Of a stretch of DNA of 64,000 bases, positions 24,021-33,779 are shown one piece after another (positions within the stretch are counted from its first letter, which is position 1; each line of letters starts with the position of its first letter). The notes beneath the pieces are model-generated. The model was not told the DNA's origin, did not search any database, and saw only the letters and a program-made list of their open reading frames with translations. The position numbers and the translations under genes are program-made. The DNA comes from an uncultured Lachnospiraceae bacterium (lineage in GTDB: Bacteria > Bacillota > Clostridia > Lachnospirales > Lachnospiraceae): contig UQLY01000001.1 of assembly GCA_900542015.1 (NCBI GenBank), forward strand, positions 62,001-126,000, in the 5' to 3' direction.

Positions 24021-26186
24021 CTACTGCGCCTTTGTAAAGGTCACGCTGTAAGAACCGTAATCCACAGGCACTTGGGTTTCCACAGTTTCGTAAACAGGCT
24101 GCGTTTGTGCCTCATCAGCCCAGACAAGACTGCCATCGGGGTTCCTTTCTTGCTCTCCCTGCTGAGTTTCCGTTCTAGTCCCGCTAATATTGACCGTTCC
24201 CGTCTCAGACTTAAAGCCCGTCGCATTTTCAGGTGTATATGGGAAAGAGGAGGTCGTATAAGTACGCTTCTCTCCGTCCGCCGCTGTAATCGTAATCGTA
24301 ACGGTCTCTCCCTCCTGATAGCCCACTGGCGCGTTAATAATTCCTACAAAATTATATTTAACTTCTTTCTTGCCGAGGCTCAATACAAAATTAACCGCCG
24401 TACCTTCATCCACTTCCATTCCCGGAGAATAGCTCTGGGAAATCACGCAGCCCGCGGTCACGGAATCGCTGTACTCTTCGGTTACGGTTCCCGCCTTTAA
24501 GTTCTCGCCGCTCAATTTATCCTTTGCCGCGCTTTCGCTAAGTCCTCTTAAATCAGGGACTTCCGTTTTCTTAACAGCGGGACCCATGCTGATGATCAGC
24601 GTAATGTTGGAGCCCTCCGCCGCCTTTTCTCCTCCGGCAATGCTCTGGGAAACGACATATCCCTCTTCCACTTCGTCGTCATAATCCGTATCCGTGGAGA
24701 CTTTAAAGCCTGCGGCGCGCAGTTCCGCCATCGCAGCCGATTCTTCTTTATTGACTACGTTTGGCACTTCCACGCCTGCGACGCCGCTGCTGACAACCAG
24801 CGTCACTTCAGTTCCCTGCGCCACCATTTCCCCAGCCTCTACGCTCTGGGAAATGACCTTGTTTTCTTCCACTTCGTCAGACTCTTCATATTCGATCTTA
24901 TAAGTCACATAGATTTCATCCAACGTAGCCTTCGCCACTTCAACGTCCATTCCTACGACATTTACCATTTCGATCTCTTCGGTCTGTTCTTCCTGCTCCG
25001 TATCATCGCCTTTAAAGATACCGATGGCGTTCGCCACAAGCACAAGGGCGATCACGCCGATGATAACCGCCGCAACAATCGCAAGGATTGTCGTGACCCG
25101 CTCCATCTTGGGATCTAAATCGTCGTCATCGTACTCTTCATCCCCATCGTCGGTCTCGTCATCCTCTTCTTCCTCGTCGTCTTCTTCATCTTCCAGATAC
25201 GCCTTCTGCCTGCTCTTTGCCTTTGCCACGTCTTCGTTTAAGCGCATATGCACTTCCTCTACGGCAAGGGAGCCGGTTCTTTCCTTGATTTCCGCCATAT
25301 CTTCGTCCGTAATCGCCTTGGTCGCCGCAGAAGTATCCACATCAACCATCGTCACGAAATCCTCGTCGGGCGTAATCAGGGATTTTTTCAGATCCACAAT
25401 CAGTTCGCCCATATTCTGATATCTGCGGTCAGGGCTCTTCTGGGTACACTTAAAAATAATTTTTTCCACGCAAACGGGAATCTCGGGCACATATTCTCTC
25501 GGAGAAGGCATTTCCTCCTGAATATGCTTGATGGCGATCGCCACCGTCGTCTCCCCGTCAAAGGGCACATGCCCGGTCAGCATCTCAAACATGGTGCAGC
25601 CGAGGGAATAAATATCGCTCTTTTCATCGGAAAAGCCGCCTCTTGCCTGTTCGGGCGAAGTATAATGGACGCTTCCCATGACATTAGAAGTAATCGTATT
25701 GCTGGTCGCCGCCTTCGCGATGCCGAAATCCGTTACCTTTACCTTACCATCCTTGGAAATCATAATATTCTGAGGCTTGATGTCCCGGTGAATAATATGA
25801 TTGTTGTGCGCCGCCTCGATGCCCATGGACACCTGAATGGCGATGCTGATCGCTTCTTTAATGGACAGGCGGGATTTTTTCTCAATATAATTTTTGAGGG
25901 TAATGCCCTCCACAAGCTCCATGACAATATAATAAATACCGTCTTCCTCTCCGACGTCATAGACGTTGACGATATTCGGGTGCATCAGCCCTGCGGCAGC
26001 CTGCGCCTCCGTGCGGAATTTGGATACGAAATTGGTATTCTCGTTAAATTCCTGTTTCAATACCTTCACGGCAACAAATCTGTTTAATTTATGGTCCTTC
26101 GCCTTATAGACGTCGCTCATACCGCCGGTCCCGATTTTATCCAATATTTCATACCGGTCGCCAATTAACATTCCAAGTATAATCAT
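24021..26186 (-). CDS. prkC: PASTA-domain Ser/Thr protein kinase PrkC
   Basis: Membrane eukaryotic-type kinase that senses muropeptides/lipid II and controls wall synthesis and spore germination. Kinase domain ~8-275: GTGGMSDVY, VAVK (Lys41), HRDIKPQN, DFG, and activation loop SPEQARG. A strongly acidic Asp/Glu linker (~335-365) comes before one transmembrane helix (~373-395). Outside are three PASTA repeats, then an extra ~115-residue region (from about NFVGIINAPVGY) that is not PASTA. ATG at 26186 overlaps the stp stop as ATGA; GAGGTGG fits this start better than the second ATG at 26171. Confidence 0.95.
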   Translation of the reverse strand: MIILGMLIGDRYEILDKIGTGGMSDVYKAKDHKLNRFVAVKVLKQEFNENTNFVSKFRTEAQAAAGLMHPNIVNVYDVGEEDGIYYIVMELVEGITLKNYIEKKSRLSIKEAISIAIQVSMGIEAAHNNHIIHRDIKPQNIMISKDGKVKVTDFGIAKAATSNTITSNVMGSVHYTSPEQARGGFSDEKSDIYSLGCTMFEMLTGHVPFDGETTVAIAIKHIQEEMPSPREYVPEIPVCVEKIIFKCTQKSPDRRYQNMGELIVDLKKSLITPDEDFVTMVDVDTSAATKAITDEDMAEIKERTGSLAVEEVHMRLNEDVAKAKSRQKAYLEDEEDDEEEEDDETDDGDEEYDDDDLDPKMERVTTILAIVAAVIIGVIALVLVANAIGIFKGDDTEQEEQTEEIEMVNVVGMDVEVAKATLDEIYVTYKIEYEESDEVEENKVISQSVEAGEMVAQGTEVTLVVSSGVAGVEVPNVVNKEESAAMAELRAAGFKVSTDTDYDDEVEEGYVVSQSIAGGEKAAEGSNITLIISMGPAVKKTEVPDLRGLSESAAKDKLSGENLKAGTVTEEYSDSVTAGCVISQSYSPGMEVDEGTAVNFVLSLGKKEVKYNFVGIINAPVGYQEGETVTITITAADGEKRTYTTSSFPYTPENATGFKSETGTVNISGTRTETQQGEQERNPDGSLVWADEAQTQPVYETVETQVPVDYGSYSVTFTKAQ

Positions 26187-26935
26187 CTTTCCACCTCGTC
26201 CTCAAAGGGTTTTACTAATATAACCGCTATATTGTCCTTTCCGCCGTGATTGTTGGCGGCGTTGATCAGGGCGTCGCCCTTCTGGATCAATTCTTCCAAT
26301 TCATCGTTTCTGACGATTTCTTCAATTTCCCGATCCTCAAGCATATTGGTCAATCCGTCGGAACACATCAGAATGATATCGCCGGGCTGCAGCTCTTCCG
26401 TAAAGAAATCCGCTTCCACCTCATCCTTTGCGCCGATTGCCCTCGTAATAATATTCTTATCCGGATGCTTGCGGGCGTCTTCTCTCGCAAGCCCTCCCAG
26501 ACGGATCATTTCTTCCACAAGAGAATGATCCTTGGTAATCTGCCTGATTCCCCTTTTACCGATAATGTACAGACGGGAATCTCCCACATTTGCCACCTGC
26601 AGATATTTGCCGATAATCGTAGCCACTACCAGCGTCGTACCCATTCCGAACAGGTTTTCATCCGATGCGGCATCCTCTCTGATCTTTTTATTCGCAGTCT
26701 GTATCGCCTTCTGGATAATGATCGTCGGATTTTTCTCAAAGGAATTTCTGATTTCACCGACGACTGTTTCCGTAGTACACTTGGATGCGTAATCTCCCGC
26801 ATTGTGTCCGCCCATACCGTCTGCTACGATAAACAGATTCGGCATATTACCCAAAGGCTTCGCCGAAGAGAACACGTAGTCCTGATTCAATTGTCTTTTT
26901 CGTCCGACATCCGTTACGGAATATGCTTCTAACAA
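26183..26935 (-). CDS. stp: PP2C-family Ser/Thr phosphatase, partner of PrkC
   Basis: Metal-dependent phosphatase that reverses PrkC phosphorylation. 250 residues with the PPM motifs: SVTDVGRKRQLNQDYVF, VADGMGGHNAGDYAS, GMGTTLVVATI, VGDSRLYI, LMCSDGLTNML and GGKDNIAVILV. It overlaps prkC by 4 bp and rlmN by 7 bp, a tightly coupled operon. Known as prpC in B. subtilis. Confidence 0.95.
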   Translation of the reverse strand: MLEAYSVTDVGRKRQLNQDYVFSSAKPLGNMPNLFIVADGMGGHNAGDYASKCTTETVVGEIRNSFEKNPTIIIQKAIQTANKKIREDAASDENLFGMGTTLVVATIIGKYLQVANVGDSRLYIIGKRGIRQITKDHSLVEEMIRLGGLAREDARKHPDKNIITRAIGAKDEVEADFFTEELQPGDIILMCSDGLTNMLEDREIEEIVRNDELEELIQKGDALINAANNHGGKDNIAVILVKPFEDEVER

Positions 26936-27984
26936 CGTATATCCTCCTTGCCCTCTTCTAAATGTCTCTTTCTAAGCTGTCCACAGGCACCGTCTATATC
27001 TCTGCCCATTTCCCTTCTAATAGTAACATTTATTCGATTTTTTTCAAGTTTATTTTTAAATGCAGCTACATAACGTCTATCCGGCTGCCTGAAATTCCGC
27101 TCTTTAATGGGGTTTACGGGGATCAGGTTAATATGGCAGTTTCTCTTTCCTGCAAGCTTTGACAGGTTTTCGGCATCCTCATATGTATCGTTGACGCCCG
27201 ATACCAGACTGTATTCAAACGTGATTCTCCTGCCCGTCTTCTCAAAATAAACGTCTACGGCGTCCATCAGCTCCCGGATGGAATAAACCTTCGCAACGGG
27301 CATCAGCTCCCGGCGCTTTTCGTCCGTCGCCCCGTGCAAAGACAACGCAAGGGTAATCTGCAGCCCTTCCTCCGCAAGCCTTAAAATTCCCGGCACGATA
27401 CCGCAGGTAGAGACCGTCACGTTTCTCTGGCTGATATGCAGTCCGTTTTCATCCGTCAAAAGGCGGATAAACCGCACAAGATTGTCATAATTGTCAAGGG
27501 GCTCCCCGGTTCCCATGACGACCACATTGGAAACCCGTTCTCCGGTCAGCCGCGAAATGCAGTAAATCTGATCCAGCATTTCCGAAGGCTTTAAATTTCT
27601 GGTCAGCCCATCCAGCGTGGAAGCGCAGAACCGGCAGCCCATACGGCAGCCGACCTGGGAAGAGATACACACGCTGTTGCCGTGCTTATAGGGCATCAGT
27701 ACGCTTTCCACCACGTTGCCGTCCTCTAAGGCGAAAAGATATTTCTGGGTTCCGTCAAGCTTTGATTTCTGTACTCTGACCGCTTCTAAGGACGTAAAGA
27801 GAAACTTCTCTTTACATTCTTCCCGAAATGCCCTGGATATATTAGTCATATCGTCAAATCCCGCCGCGAGTTTGACGTGCATCCAGTCATACATCTGGTC
27901 AGCCCTGAACTTTTTTTCACCCATTTTGCCAATCACATCCCGCAGCTCTTCGCGGGTCATGGATTTGATATCCGTCTTTTCCAT
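26929..27984 (-). CDS. rlmN: Dual-specificity 23S rRNA/tRNA (adenine C2) methyltransferase RlmN
   Basis: Radical SAM enzyme that methylates A2503 of 23S rRNA and A37 of some tRNAs. 351 residues: N-terminal helical domain (FRADQMYDWMH), radical SAM motif CRMGCRFCAST, NVVVMGTGEPLDNYDN, and the methyl-carrying Cys in DGACGQLRKRH near the C-terminus. It sits 13 bp after rsmB. Confidence 0.96.
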   Translation of the reverse strand: MEKTDIKSMTREELRDVIGKMGEKKFRADQMYDWMHVKLAAGFDDMTNISRAFREECKEKFLFTSLEAVRVQKSKLDGTQKYLFALEDGNVVESVLMPYKHGNSVCISSQVGCRMGCRFCASTLDGLTRNLKPSEMLDQIYCISRLTGERVSNVVVMGTGEPLDNYDNLVRFIRLLTDENGLHISQRNVTVSTCGIVPGILRLAEEGLQITLALSLHGATDEKRRELMPVAKVYSIRELMDAVDVYFEKTGRRITFEYSLVSGVNDTYEDAENLSKLAGKRNCHINLIPVNPIKERNFRQPDRRYVAAFKNKLEKNRINVTIRREMGRDIDGACGQLRKRHLEEGKEDIRC

Positions 27985-27997
27985 TTTAACTGCCGCC

Positions 27998-29302
27998 TCA
28001 CTCCGCTTTCCGCACCAACAGCGCCGTATAAAAGCCGTCGGTGGGATCTATGCCCGGAAAAAAGGTCCTTTCCTTTATTTTTTCAAAAGGGAACCGCTCC
28101 GTAAACCAAGCCATATTGTCTTCGTTTTCCGCCTCAGTCAGCGTGCAGGTCGAATACAAAAGCTTTCCGCCCGGTTTGACATACCGCCACACAGTACCGA
28201 GGATTTTTTGCTGCAGCACGGCGATGGAAGCGATATCCTGCTTTGTCACGCGGTATTTGATATCCGGTTTCCTGCCGATAACCCCCAGTCCCGAACAGGG
28301 CAGATCAGCAATGACCAGATCCGCCTTTTCTATGCTGTCCTGATCGGGAACGGTCGCGTCACAAACCTCCGCCCGGATATTATCGCAGCCGCTTCTTGCA
28401 ATGTTTTCCTCCGTCAGCGTCACCTTCCTTTCGGAAAGATCCCTGACCGTTACAAATCCTGTATGGTTAAGCTTTTGCGCCGCATGGATCGCTTTCCCGC
28501 CCGGCGCGCCGCAGACGTCGATAACAATCTGGTCTTTTTGAATATCCGCCGTTTCTATAATCGCCATGGAACCTAAATCCTGTACTGCGATCTTTCCCTG
28601 TGCAAACCCCGGAATCGTTTCGATCCGGTCCGTATTTTTCAGCCGGTAAGCATAGGGCAGCTCTTGCGTCTGCTCTGCTTCGATACCTGATGCTTCCATC
28701 TCCCGCAACAGTTTTTCCTTTTCCGCGCCGGAAAGATTCTCATCAAACCGGACCGTAACCGGTCTTTCCGAAAGGAGCCCTTTTAAGATCAATTCGGTCT
28801 TCTCTCTGCCAAACCGGGAAATCCACATGGTCACAATCCATAAGGGCATGGAATACGCCACCGACAAATAACCTTCCGGTTCTTTATGCGGGTCCGGATA
28901 GGCAATCCGGTCCCGGTTTCTGGCGATCGTCCGCAGCACGCCGTTGACAAAGCCCTTTAAAGAAGAAAAGCCTCTTTTTGCCGCCAGCTTTACCGCCTCG
29001 TTGCAGACCGCGGAATCCGGCGTACCGTCCATATAAAGGAGCTGGTAAACGCTGATTCTCAAAAGACTTCTGATCAGGGGTTTCATCTTTCTGACGGGCA
29101 CTTTGGAAAAAGCGTCGATGATATAATCCATTTCGATGCACCGTTCCACGGTTCCTTCCGTTACCCGTTTGATAAAGGACCGCTCCTGTTTTTCCAGATA
29201 TCCGTATTTATCCAAAACCTGTTTCATCACATAATGGCTGTACTGCTTCTTTTCCATGATTTCCATGATGCAGTCCAGCGCAATTTCTCTGGTATTGACC
29301 AC
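27998..29302 (-). CDS. rsmB: 16S rRNA (cytosine(967)-C(5))-methyltransferase RsmB
   Basis: Methylates C967 of 16S rRNA. N-terminal NusB-like domain, then a Rossmann methyltransferase: DVCGAPGGKAIHAAQ (SAM site), ADLPCSGLGVIGRKPDI, and catalytic STCTLTEAEN. The open frame extends to 29731, but its first ~140 codons overlap the zinc peptidase gene and are low-complexity. GAGGGA lies 6 nt before a GTG at 29302, which gives a 434-residue protein of normal length starting MVNTREIAL; I take that start. Confidence 0.93.
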   Translation of the reverse strand: MVNTREIALDCIMEIMEKKQYSHYVMKQVLDKYGYLEKQERSFIKRVTEGTVERCIEMDYIIDAFSKVPVRKMKPLIRSLLRISVYQLLYMDGTPDSAVCNEAVKLAAKRGFSSLKGFVNGVLRTIARNRDRIAYPDPHKEPEGYLSVAYSMPLWIVTMWISRFGREKTELILKGLLSERPVTVRFDENLSGAEKEKLLREMEASGIEAEQTQELPYAYRLKNTDRIETIPGFAQGKIAVQDLGSMAIIETADIQKDQIVIDVCGAPGGKAIHAAQKLNHTGFVTVRDLSERKVTLTEENIARSGCDNIRAEVCDATVPDQDSIEKADLVIADLPCSGLGVIGRKPDIKYRVTKQDIASIAVLQQKILGTVWRYVKPGGKLLYSTCTLTEAENEDNMAWFTERFPFEKIKERTFFPGIDPTDGFYTALLVRKAE

Positions 29303-29337
29303 AATGATTCCCTCATATCCAAGTTTACTGTATTGTA

Positions 29338-30048
29338 CTAATCCCTTCTTCTGCCGTTTCCCGTCAGTAAAATCAGACGCAGAAGCTGAAGCACCGCGTT
29401 TGCCGCTGCCGCCACATAAGTCAATGCCGCCGCCTGCAAAACCTTCCCGCTCTGCCCGGTTTCCGTTTCCGTCAGAATCCCTTGACTTTGCAAAAGCCGC
29501 AGCGCTCTTTTGGAAGCGTTGTATTCCACCGGCAGCGTAACGATCTGAAACAAAACGGCAAGCGCAAATACCCAGATACCGATTTGTATCAAAAGATTGT
29601 TGTACCCCAGGATAATACCCAGCAAAATCAGCGGAACCCCTGCCCTGGAACCGAGGTTCGCCGCCGGCACCAGCATCGTACGCAGTTTTAACGGCACATA
29701 TTCCTGATGATGCTGCAATACATGACCGCACTCATGCGCCGCCACGCCGATTGCCGCAACGGATGTAGCATGATAGGTAGAATCCGACAGGCGCACCGTC
29801 TTCGTTCTGGGATCGTAGTGGTCGGTCAGCGTCCCTCTCACATGTTCGATCCTCACATCACAGATACCGTTGCTGTGAAGCAGACGTTCCGCCGCCTGTG
29901 CCCCGGTCATTCCCGACCTGCTGGGTACCCGGTTATATTTTTGAAAAGTAGTATTGACTCTGGCGGATGCTAGGATAGATAAAATCGCCGCAATCAGCAC
30001 CAGAAGATAGGTGGGATCATAATAATATCCCCAATATCCATATGGCAT
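29338..30048 (-). CDS. Zinc metallopeptidase, YugP/PF04298 family
   Basis: Membrane protein of 236 residues with an N-terminal helix (YLLVLIAAILSILA), the zinc-binding motif HECGHVLQHH, then further hydrophobic helices and PVEYNASKRALRLLQ. The family (DUF/Zn_peptidase_2, B. subtilis YugP) is widespread; physiological substrates are not established. It lies between fmt and rsmB in a conserved operon. Confidence 0.88.
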   Translation of the reverse strand: MPYGYWGYYYDPTYLLVLIAAILSILASARVNTTFQKYNRVPSRSGMTGAQAAERLLHSNGICDVRIEHVRGTLTDHYDPRTKTVRLSDSTYHATSVAAIGVAAHECGHVLQHHQEYVPLKLRTMLVPAANLGSRAGVPLILLGIILGYNNLLIQIGIWVFALAVLFQIVTLPVEYNASKRALRLLQSQGILTETETGQSGKVLQAAALTYVAAAANAVLQLLRLILLTGNGRRRD

Positions 30049-30066
30049 AGATCTTCCTTCCTTTCT

Positions 30067-30990
30067 TTACAGCGCTTCTCCCTCCTCAAACGACCGCCCC
30101 AAAAGGAATTCTTTCATACACATTCTTTTTTTCCCCTCTAACTGGATTTCTTCCAGGGCAAGCGCACCGTCTCCGGTACAGACAATGACCTGGTCTTTCG
30201 TCACTTTGGCTATGGTTCCCGGCGCGCCTTCCATTGCCGGCATAACCTTTGCCTTCCAGATTTTTAACTGTTTTCCCTTATATTCCGTATAGGCGCTGGG
30301 CCAGGAATTTAATCCCCTGACGAGCCTCTCAATCTCTGCGGCGCTCTTGCTCCAGTCGATTTTCCCTGCCGCCTTGGTCAGCATTTTGGCATAACAGCTT
30401 TTCGCATCATCCTGTTTGACCGGATGCACGTCTCCCTTTTCGATCTTTACAAGCGCCTCGGTAATTAACGCGCTTCCCGCCTCGGCAAGCTTATCAAAAA
30501 GGCTTTCTCCCGTATCCTCCGAAGTGATCGGTACTTTTTGCTGAAATAAAATATCCCCGGTATCCAGTCCCCGGTCCATCTGCATAATCGTAACGCCCGT
30601 TTCCGTTTCGCCGTCGATAATGCTCCACTGGATCGGCGCCGCCCCTCTGTACTTGGGCAGCAGGGAAGCGTGAATATTGACGCAGCCGTGCTTTGGCATC
30701 TGTAAAATCTCTTCCGACAAAATCTGTCCGAATGCCGCCACCACAAAAATATCCGCCGGATATTCTCTCAACTGCGCTACGGCTTCCGCCGCTTTGATCT
30801 TAACCGGAGTCAGCACCGGTATGCCGTGCTTTTGCGCGCATTCCTTAACCGGAGAAGCCGCCATTTCCTTTCCCCTGCCCCTGGGTTTATCGGGCTGGGT
30901 AACGACCGCCGTCACCTCATGTCCCGCTTCTATTATCGCTTCCAGCGGTCCCACCGCAAAGTCGGGAGTTCCCATATATACTACTTTCAT
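30067..30990 (-). CDS. fmt: Methionyl-tRNA formyltransferase
   Basis: Formylates initiator Met-tRNA with 10-formyl-THF. 307 residues: VVYMGTPDFAVGPLEAII, VVAAFGQILSEEIL, the catalytic segment NIHASLLPKYRGAAPIQWSI, and a C-terminal OB-like tRNA-binding domain. It is 3 bp downstream of def, its functional counterpart. Confidence 0.97.
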   Translation of the reverse strand: MKVVYMGTPDFAVGPLEAIIEAGHEVTAVVTQPDKPRGRGKEMAASPVKECAQKHGIPVLTPVKIKAAEAVAQLREYPADIFVVAAFGQILSEEILQMPKHGCVNIHASLLPKYRGAAPIQWSIIDGETETGVTIMQMDRGLDTGDILFQQKVPITSEDTGESLFDKLAEAGSALITEALVKIEKGDVHPVKQDDAKSCYAKMLTKAAGKIDWSKSAAEIERLVRGLNSWPSAYTEYKGKQLKIWKAKVMPAMEGAPGTIAKVTKDQVIVCTGDGALALEEIQLEGKKRMCMKEFLLGRSFEEGEAL

Positions 30991-30993
30991 CTG

Positions 30994-31485
30994 CTATTCG
31001 TCCTCTTCCTCGTATTCCTCGTCATCGGCGCCGACTTCATAAAGCGGTCCCTCCACCAGCTCCGTATACATGTGTCCGTCCAAATGGTCGATTTCGTGCA
31101 TCAGCGCCCTCGCTAACAGCTCGGTGCCCTCCACCTCGATCGGTTCCATATTTTCATTTAAAGCGACGACCTTAACATAGTTGGGTCTGGTAACAATGCC
31201 GCTTTTTCCCGGCACGGAAAGACATCCCTCGTGTCCGGTCTGTTCGCCGCTTGTTTCTACAACTCTGGGATTGACCAATACGATCGGGTCCTCTCCCGTA
31301 TCAATGACGCAGATCCTTTTTAAAATTCCCACCTGGGGAGCCGCCAGCCCCACGCCGTCCGCTTCATACATGGTCTCAAACATATCGTCGATCAATTCTC
31401 TGGTGCGTTCGGTCATTTCCTTTACTTCTTTGCATTTCTTGTTCAAAACCGGATCTCCGATTTCTCTGATGTTTCTGATTGCCAT
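30994..31485 (-). CDS. def: Peptide deformylase
   Basis: Removes the N-formyl group from nascent proteins. 163 residues with all three motifs: GVGLAAPQVG, EGCLSVPG and HEIDHLDGHMY (metal-binding His pair). It ends in an acidic tail (DDEEYEEEDE). Between priA and fmt. Confidence 0.97.
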   Translation of the reverse strand: MAIRNIREIGDPVLNKKCKEVKEMTERTRELIDDMFETMYEADGVGLAAPQVGILKRICVIDTGEDPIVLVNPRVVETSGEQTGHEGCLSVPGKSGIVTRPNYVKVVALNENMEPIEVEGTELLARALMHEIDHLDGHMYTELVEGPLYEVGADDEEYEEEDE

Positions 31486-31500
31486 TAGGCGTTTCCCTCC

Positions 31501-33729
31501 TTAATATCCGTTCATCGGGTCGAAATCAAAATAAACGGTACAGTCCGCATATTCTTTCTTTTTTTCTTCCATTCTTTTTTCTATCAGGTCCTTCGCCGCA
31601 ACAAGCTGTGCATAATCTTCGTGGCGGATGTATATCATCTTCCGGTACGTATCGCTGATTTTCCCGATCGTCGCGTCCGCCGGACCGACGATATTGCAGG
31701 ATGCGCGCCTCAGCTTACCGGCGACGTCGTTTACCGCCTCGGTCAGCCTTGCTTCGCTGCCGGAAGCAATTAACACGGCGAGCATATGGTTGACCGGCGG
31801 ATAGCCGCAGACCTTCCGGTATGCGATTTCTTCCTCATAAAAGCCTTCATAGTCCTGATTCGCCGCATGGACGATAGCATAATGCTCCGGGCGGTAAGTC
31901 TGGATTACCGCCTCTCCGGGCGTCTTACCTCTGCCCGCCCTTCCGACCGCCTGGGTCAGTAGCTGAAAGGTGCGCTCCGCCGCCCGGTAATCCCCCGCCG
32001 AAAGGGATAAATCCGCCGCCAGCACGCCCACCAGCGTCACGCCCGGGAAATCGTGTCCCTTGACGATCATCTGGGTGCCGATGAGAATATCCGCTTCTTC
32101 GTTGGCAAAAGCGGACAGGATTTTTTCATAATCATCCTTTTTGCCGGTGGTGTCCTTATCCATCCGCAAAACCCGCGCAGCGGGAAACATCTCTTTGATC
32201 CGCTCCTCCACCTGCTCGGTTCCCACCTTAAAGCCTGTAATATATTTTGAACCGCACTCCGGACACAGCCGCAGCGCAGGCGTCTCATAACCGCAATAGT
32301 GACAGACCAGCTTATGTCTGCCGTGTTCCGTCAGGGAAACGTCGCAATGGGGGCATTTCGCCACATAACCGCAGCTTCGGCAGGTCACGAATCCCGCGTA
32401 TCCCCGGCGATTCAAAAACAGCATCGTCTGCTCTTTCTTTTCAAGCCTTTCCCGAAGCTTTTCATAAAGAAGCCTGGAAAATATGCTGCGGTTCCCTTCA
32501 TGAAGCTCTTCCCTAAGATCCACCGTATGGACTTTGGGCAGGCGCTTTCCTCCGAACCGGTCCTGCAGCCGGAAAAATCCGTACTCTCCGTTTTGCGCCT
32601 TGTAATAAGCGGTCACGGAAGGCGTCGCCGAACCGAGCACGACGCTCGCGCCCTGGGTACGGGCAATATATTCCGCCGTCTCCCTGGCATGATACTTGGG
32701 CATACCGTCGCTTTTATAGCTGCCTTCGTGCTCCTCGTCTATGATAATCATCCCAAGGTTTTGAAACGGCGTAAACAGCGCGCTTCTGGGTCCGATCATA
32801 ATCTTGATTTCTCCCCGTTTCGCCCGCTCGAACTGATCGAAACGTTCTCCCTTGGAAAGCCTGGAATGGATGACGGAAATCTGATCCCCGAACCGTTTAT
32901 AAAACCGCAGCACCGTCTGATAGGTCAGGGCGATTTCGGGAATCAGCACAATCGCCTCTTTTCCCCGGTCGATGATCCCCTCGATCATTTCCATATATAC
33001 CTCAGTCTTACCGCTTCCCGTGATTCCATGCAGCAAATAGGTCTTTCTGACCTGATTTTCATAGTCCTTTAAAAAAGCGTCCACTATTTCCTGCTGCGGC
33101 ACGGAAAGCGTGGGTTTTTCCCCGGCGCAGACCTTTGCCTTGACGGGGTTTCGGTAGACGTTTTTAGTCTCCGTGCGGATGACGCCCTGGCTCTCCATGG
33201 TTTGAAGCGTCTTTGCCGATACGTTAAGCTTCGCCGTCACAAAGCTGTAGGAAAGCGCTTCAACGCCTTCAAAAGCCTCCAACAGCCGTTTTTTTGCCAC
33301 ATGGTGCCTGCGCTCCGCCTCAATTAAAAGACGCTGCCGCTCCTTTGGAGTAACATTGAGATAAATTTCTTTCTGCAAAACCCGCCCGATCTGTTCCTTT
33401 ACCGGGAGTACGGTTTTTAACGCCGCGATCAGGGTAGAACCGTAATTGGCGCGCATCCATGCCGCTAACGCCACAGAACGCCCCTCCGCGGTAACTCCGC
33501 CCTCCACCACGCTGGAAATTTCCTTGCACAGCTCATCGGGATATTCCGAAACGTCGGTCAGCTCCAGCACAAAGCCCTTAATCTGCTTATTGCCCCTTCC
33601 GAATGGAATGAACACCTGCATTCCCGGCTCAAGCCGTCCTCTCAACGCTTCCGGCACTTTATATTGAAAAGGTCTGTCTACTTTTTCATGGGAAATATCT
33701 ACACAGATATTTGCATATTTACCCTCCAC
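31501..33729 (-). CDS. priA: Primosomal replication-restart helicase PriA
   Basis: Reloads the replisome at stalled forks. 742 residues: N-terminal 3'-DNA-binding domain, Walker A GITGSGKTEVYM, DEEH (Walker B), zinc-binding Cys array CRSCGYVAKCPHCDV...CHYCGYETPALRLCPECGS, and helicase motifs GTQMIVKGHDFPGVTLVG and QAVGRAGRG. Start of the conserved priA-def-fmt block, 50 bp after murE. Confidence 0.97.
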   Translation of the reverse strand: MEGKYANICVDISHEKVDRPFQYKVPEALRGRLEPGMQVFIPFGRGNKQIKGFVLELTDVSEYPDELCKEISSVVEGGVTAEGRSVALAAWMRANYGSTLIAALKTVLPVKEQIGRVLQKEIYLNVTPKERQRLLIEAERRHHVAKKRLLEAFEGVEALSYSFVTAKLNVSAKTLQTMESQGVIRTETKNVYRNPVKAKVCAGEKPTLSVPQQEIVDAFLKDYENQVRKTYLLHGITGSGKTEVYMEMIEGIIDRGKEAIVLIPEIALTYQTVLRFYKRFGDQISVIHSRLSKGERFDQFERAKRGEIKIMIGPRSALFTPFQNLGMIIIDEEHEGSYKSDGMPKYHARETAEYIARTQGASVVLGSATPSVTAYYKAQNGEYGFFRLQDRFGGKRLPKVHTVDLREELHEGNRSIFSRLLYEKLRERLEKKEQTMLFLNRRGYAGFVTCRSCGYVAKCPHCDVSLTEHGRHKLVCHYCGYETPALRLCPECGSKYITGFKVGTEQVEERIKEMFPAARVLRMDKDTTGKKDDYEKILSAFANEEADILIGTQMIVKGHDFPGVTLVGVLAADLSLSAGDYRAAERTFQLLTQAVGRAGRGKTPGEAVIQTYRPEHYAIVHAANQDYEGFYEEEIAYRKVCGYPPVNHMLAVLIASGSEARLTEAVNDVAGKLRRASCNIVGPADATIGKISDTYRKMIYIRHEDYAQLVAAKDLIEKRMEEKKKEYADCTVYFDFDPMNGY

Positions 33730-33779
33730 TTTATTTCCTTCCTGTCTTTTCAGCCTTTGCCTTTACGCTCTTTCACGGC

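Noticed and set aside
29303..29731. N-terminal extension of RsmB
   Set aside because: It lies antiphase over the zinc peptidase gene, has Gly/Ala/Ser-rich nonsense composition, and a good ribosome binding site points to GTG 29302.
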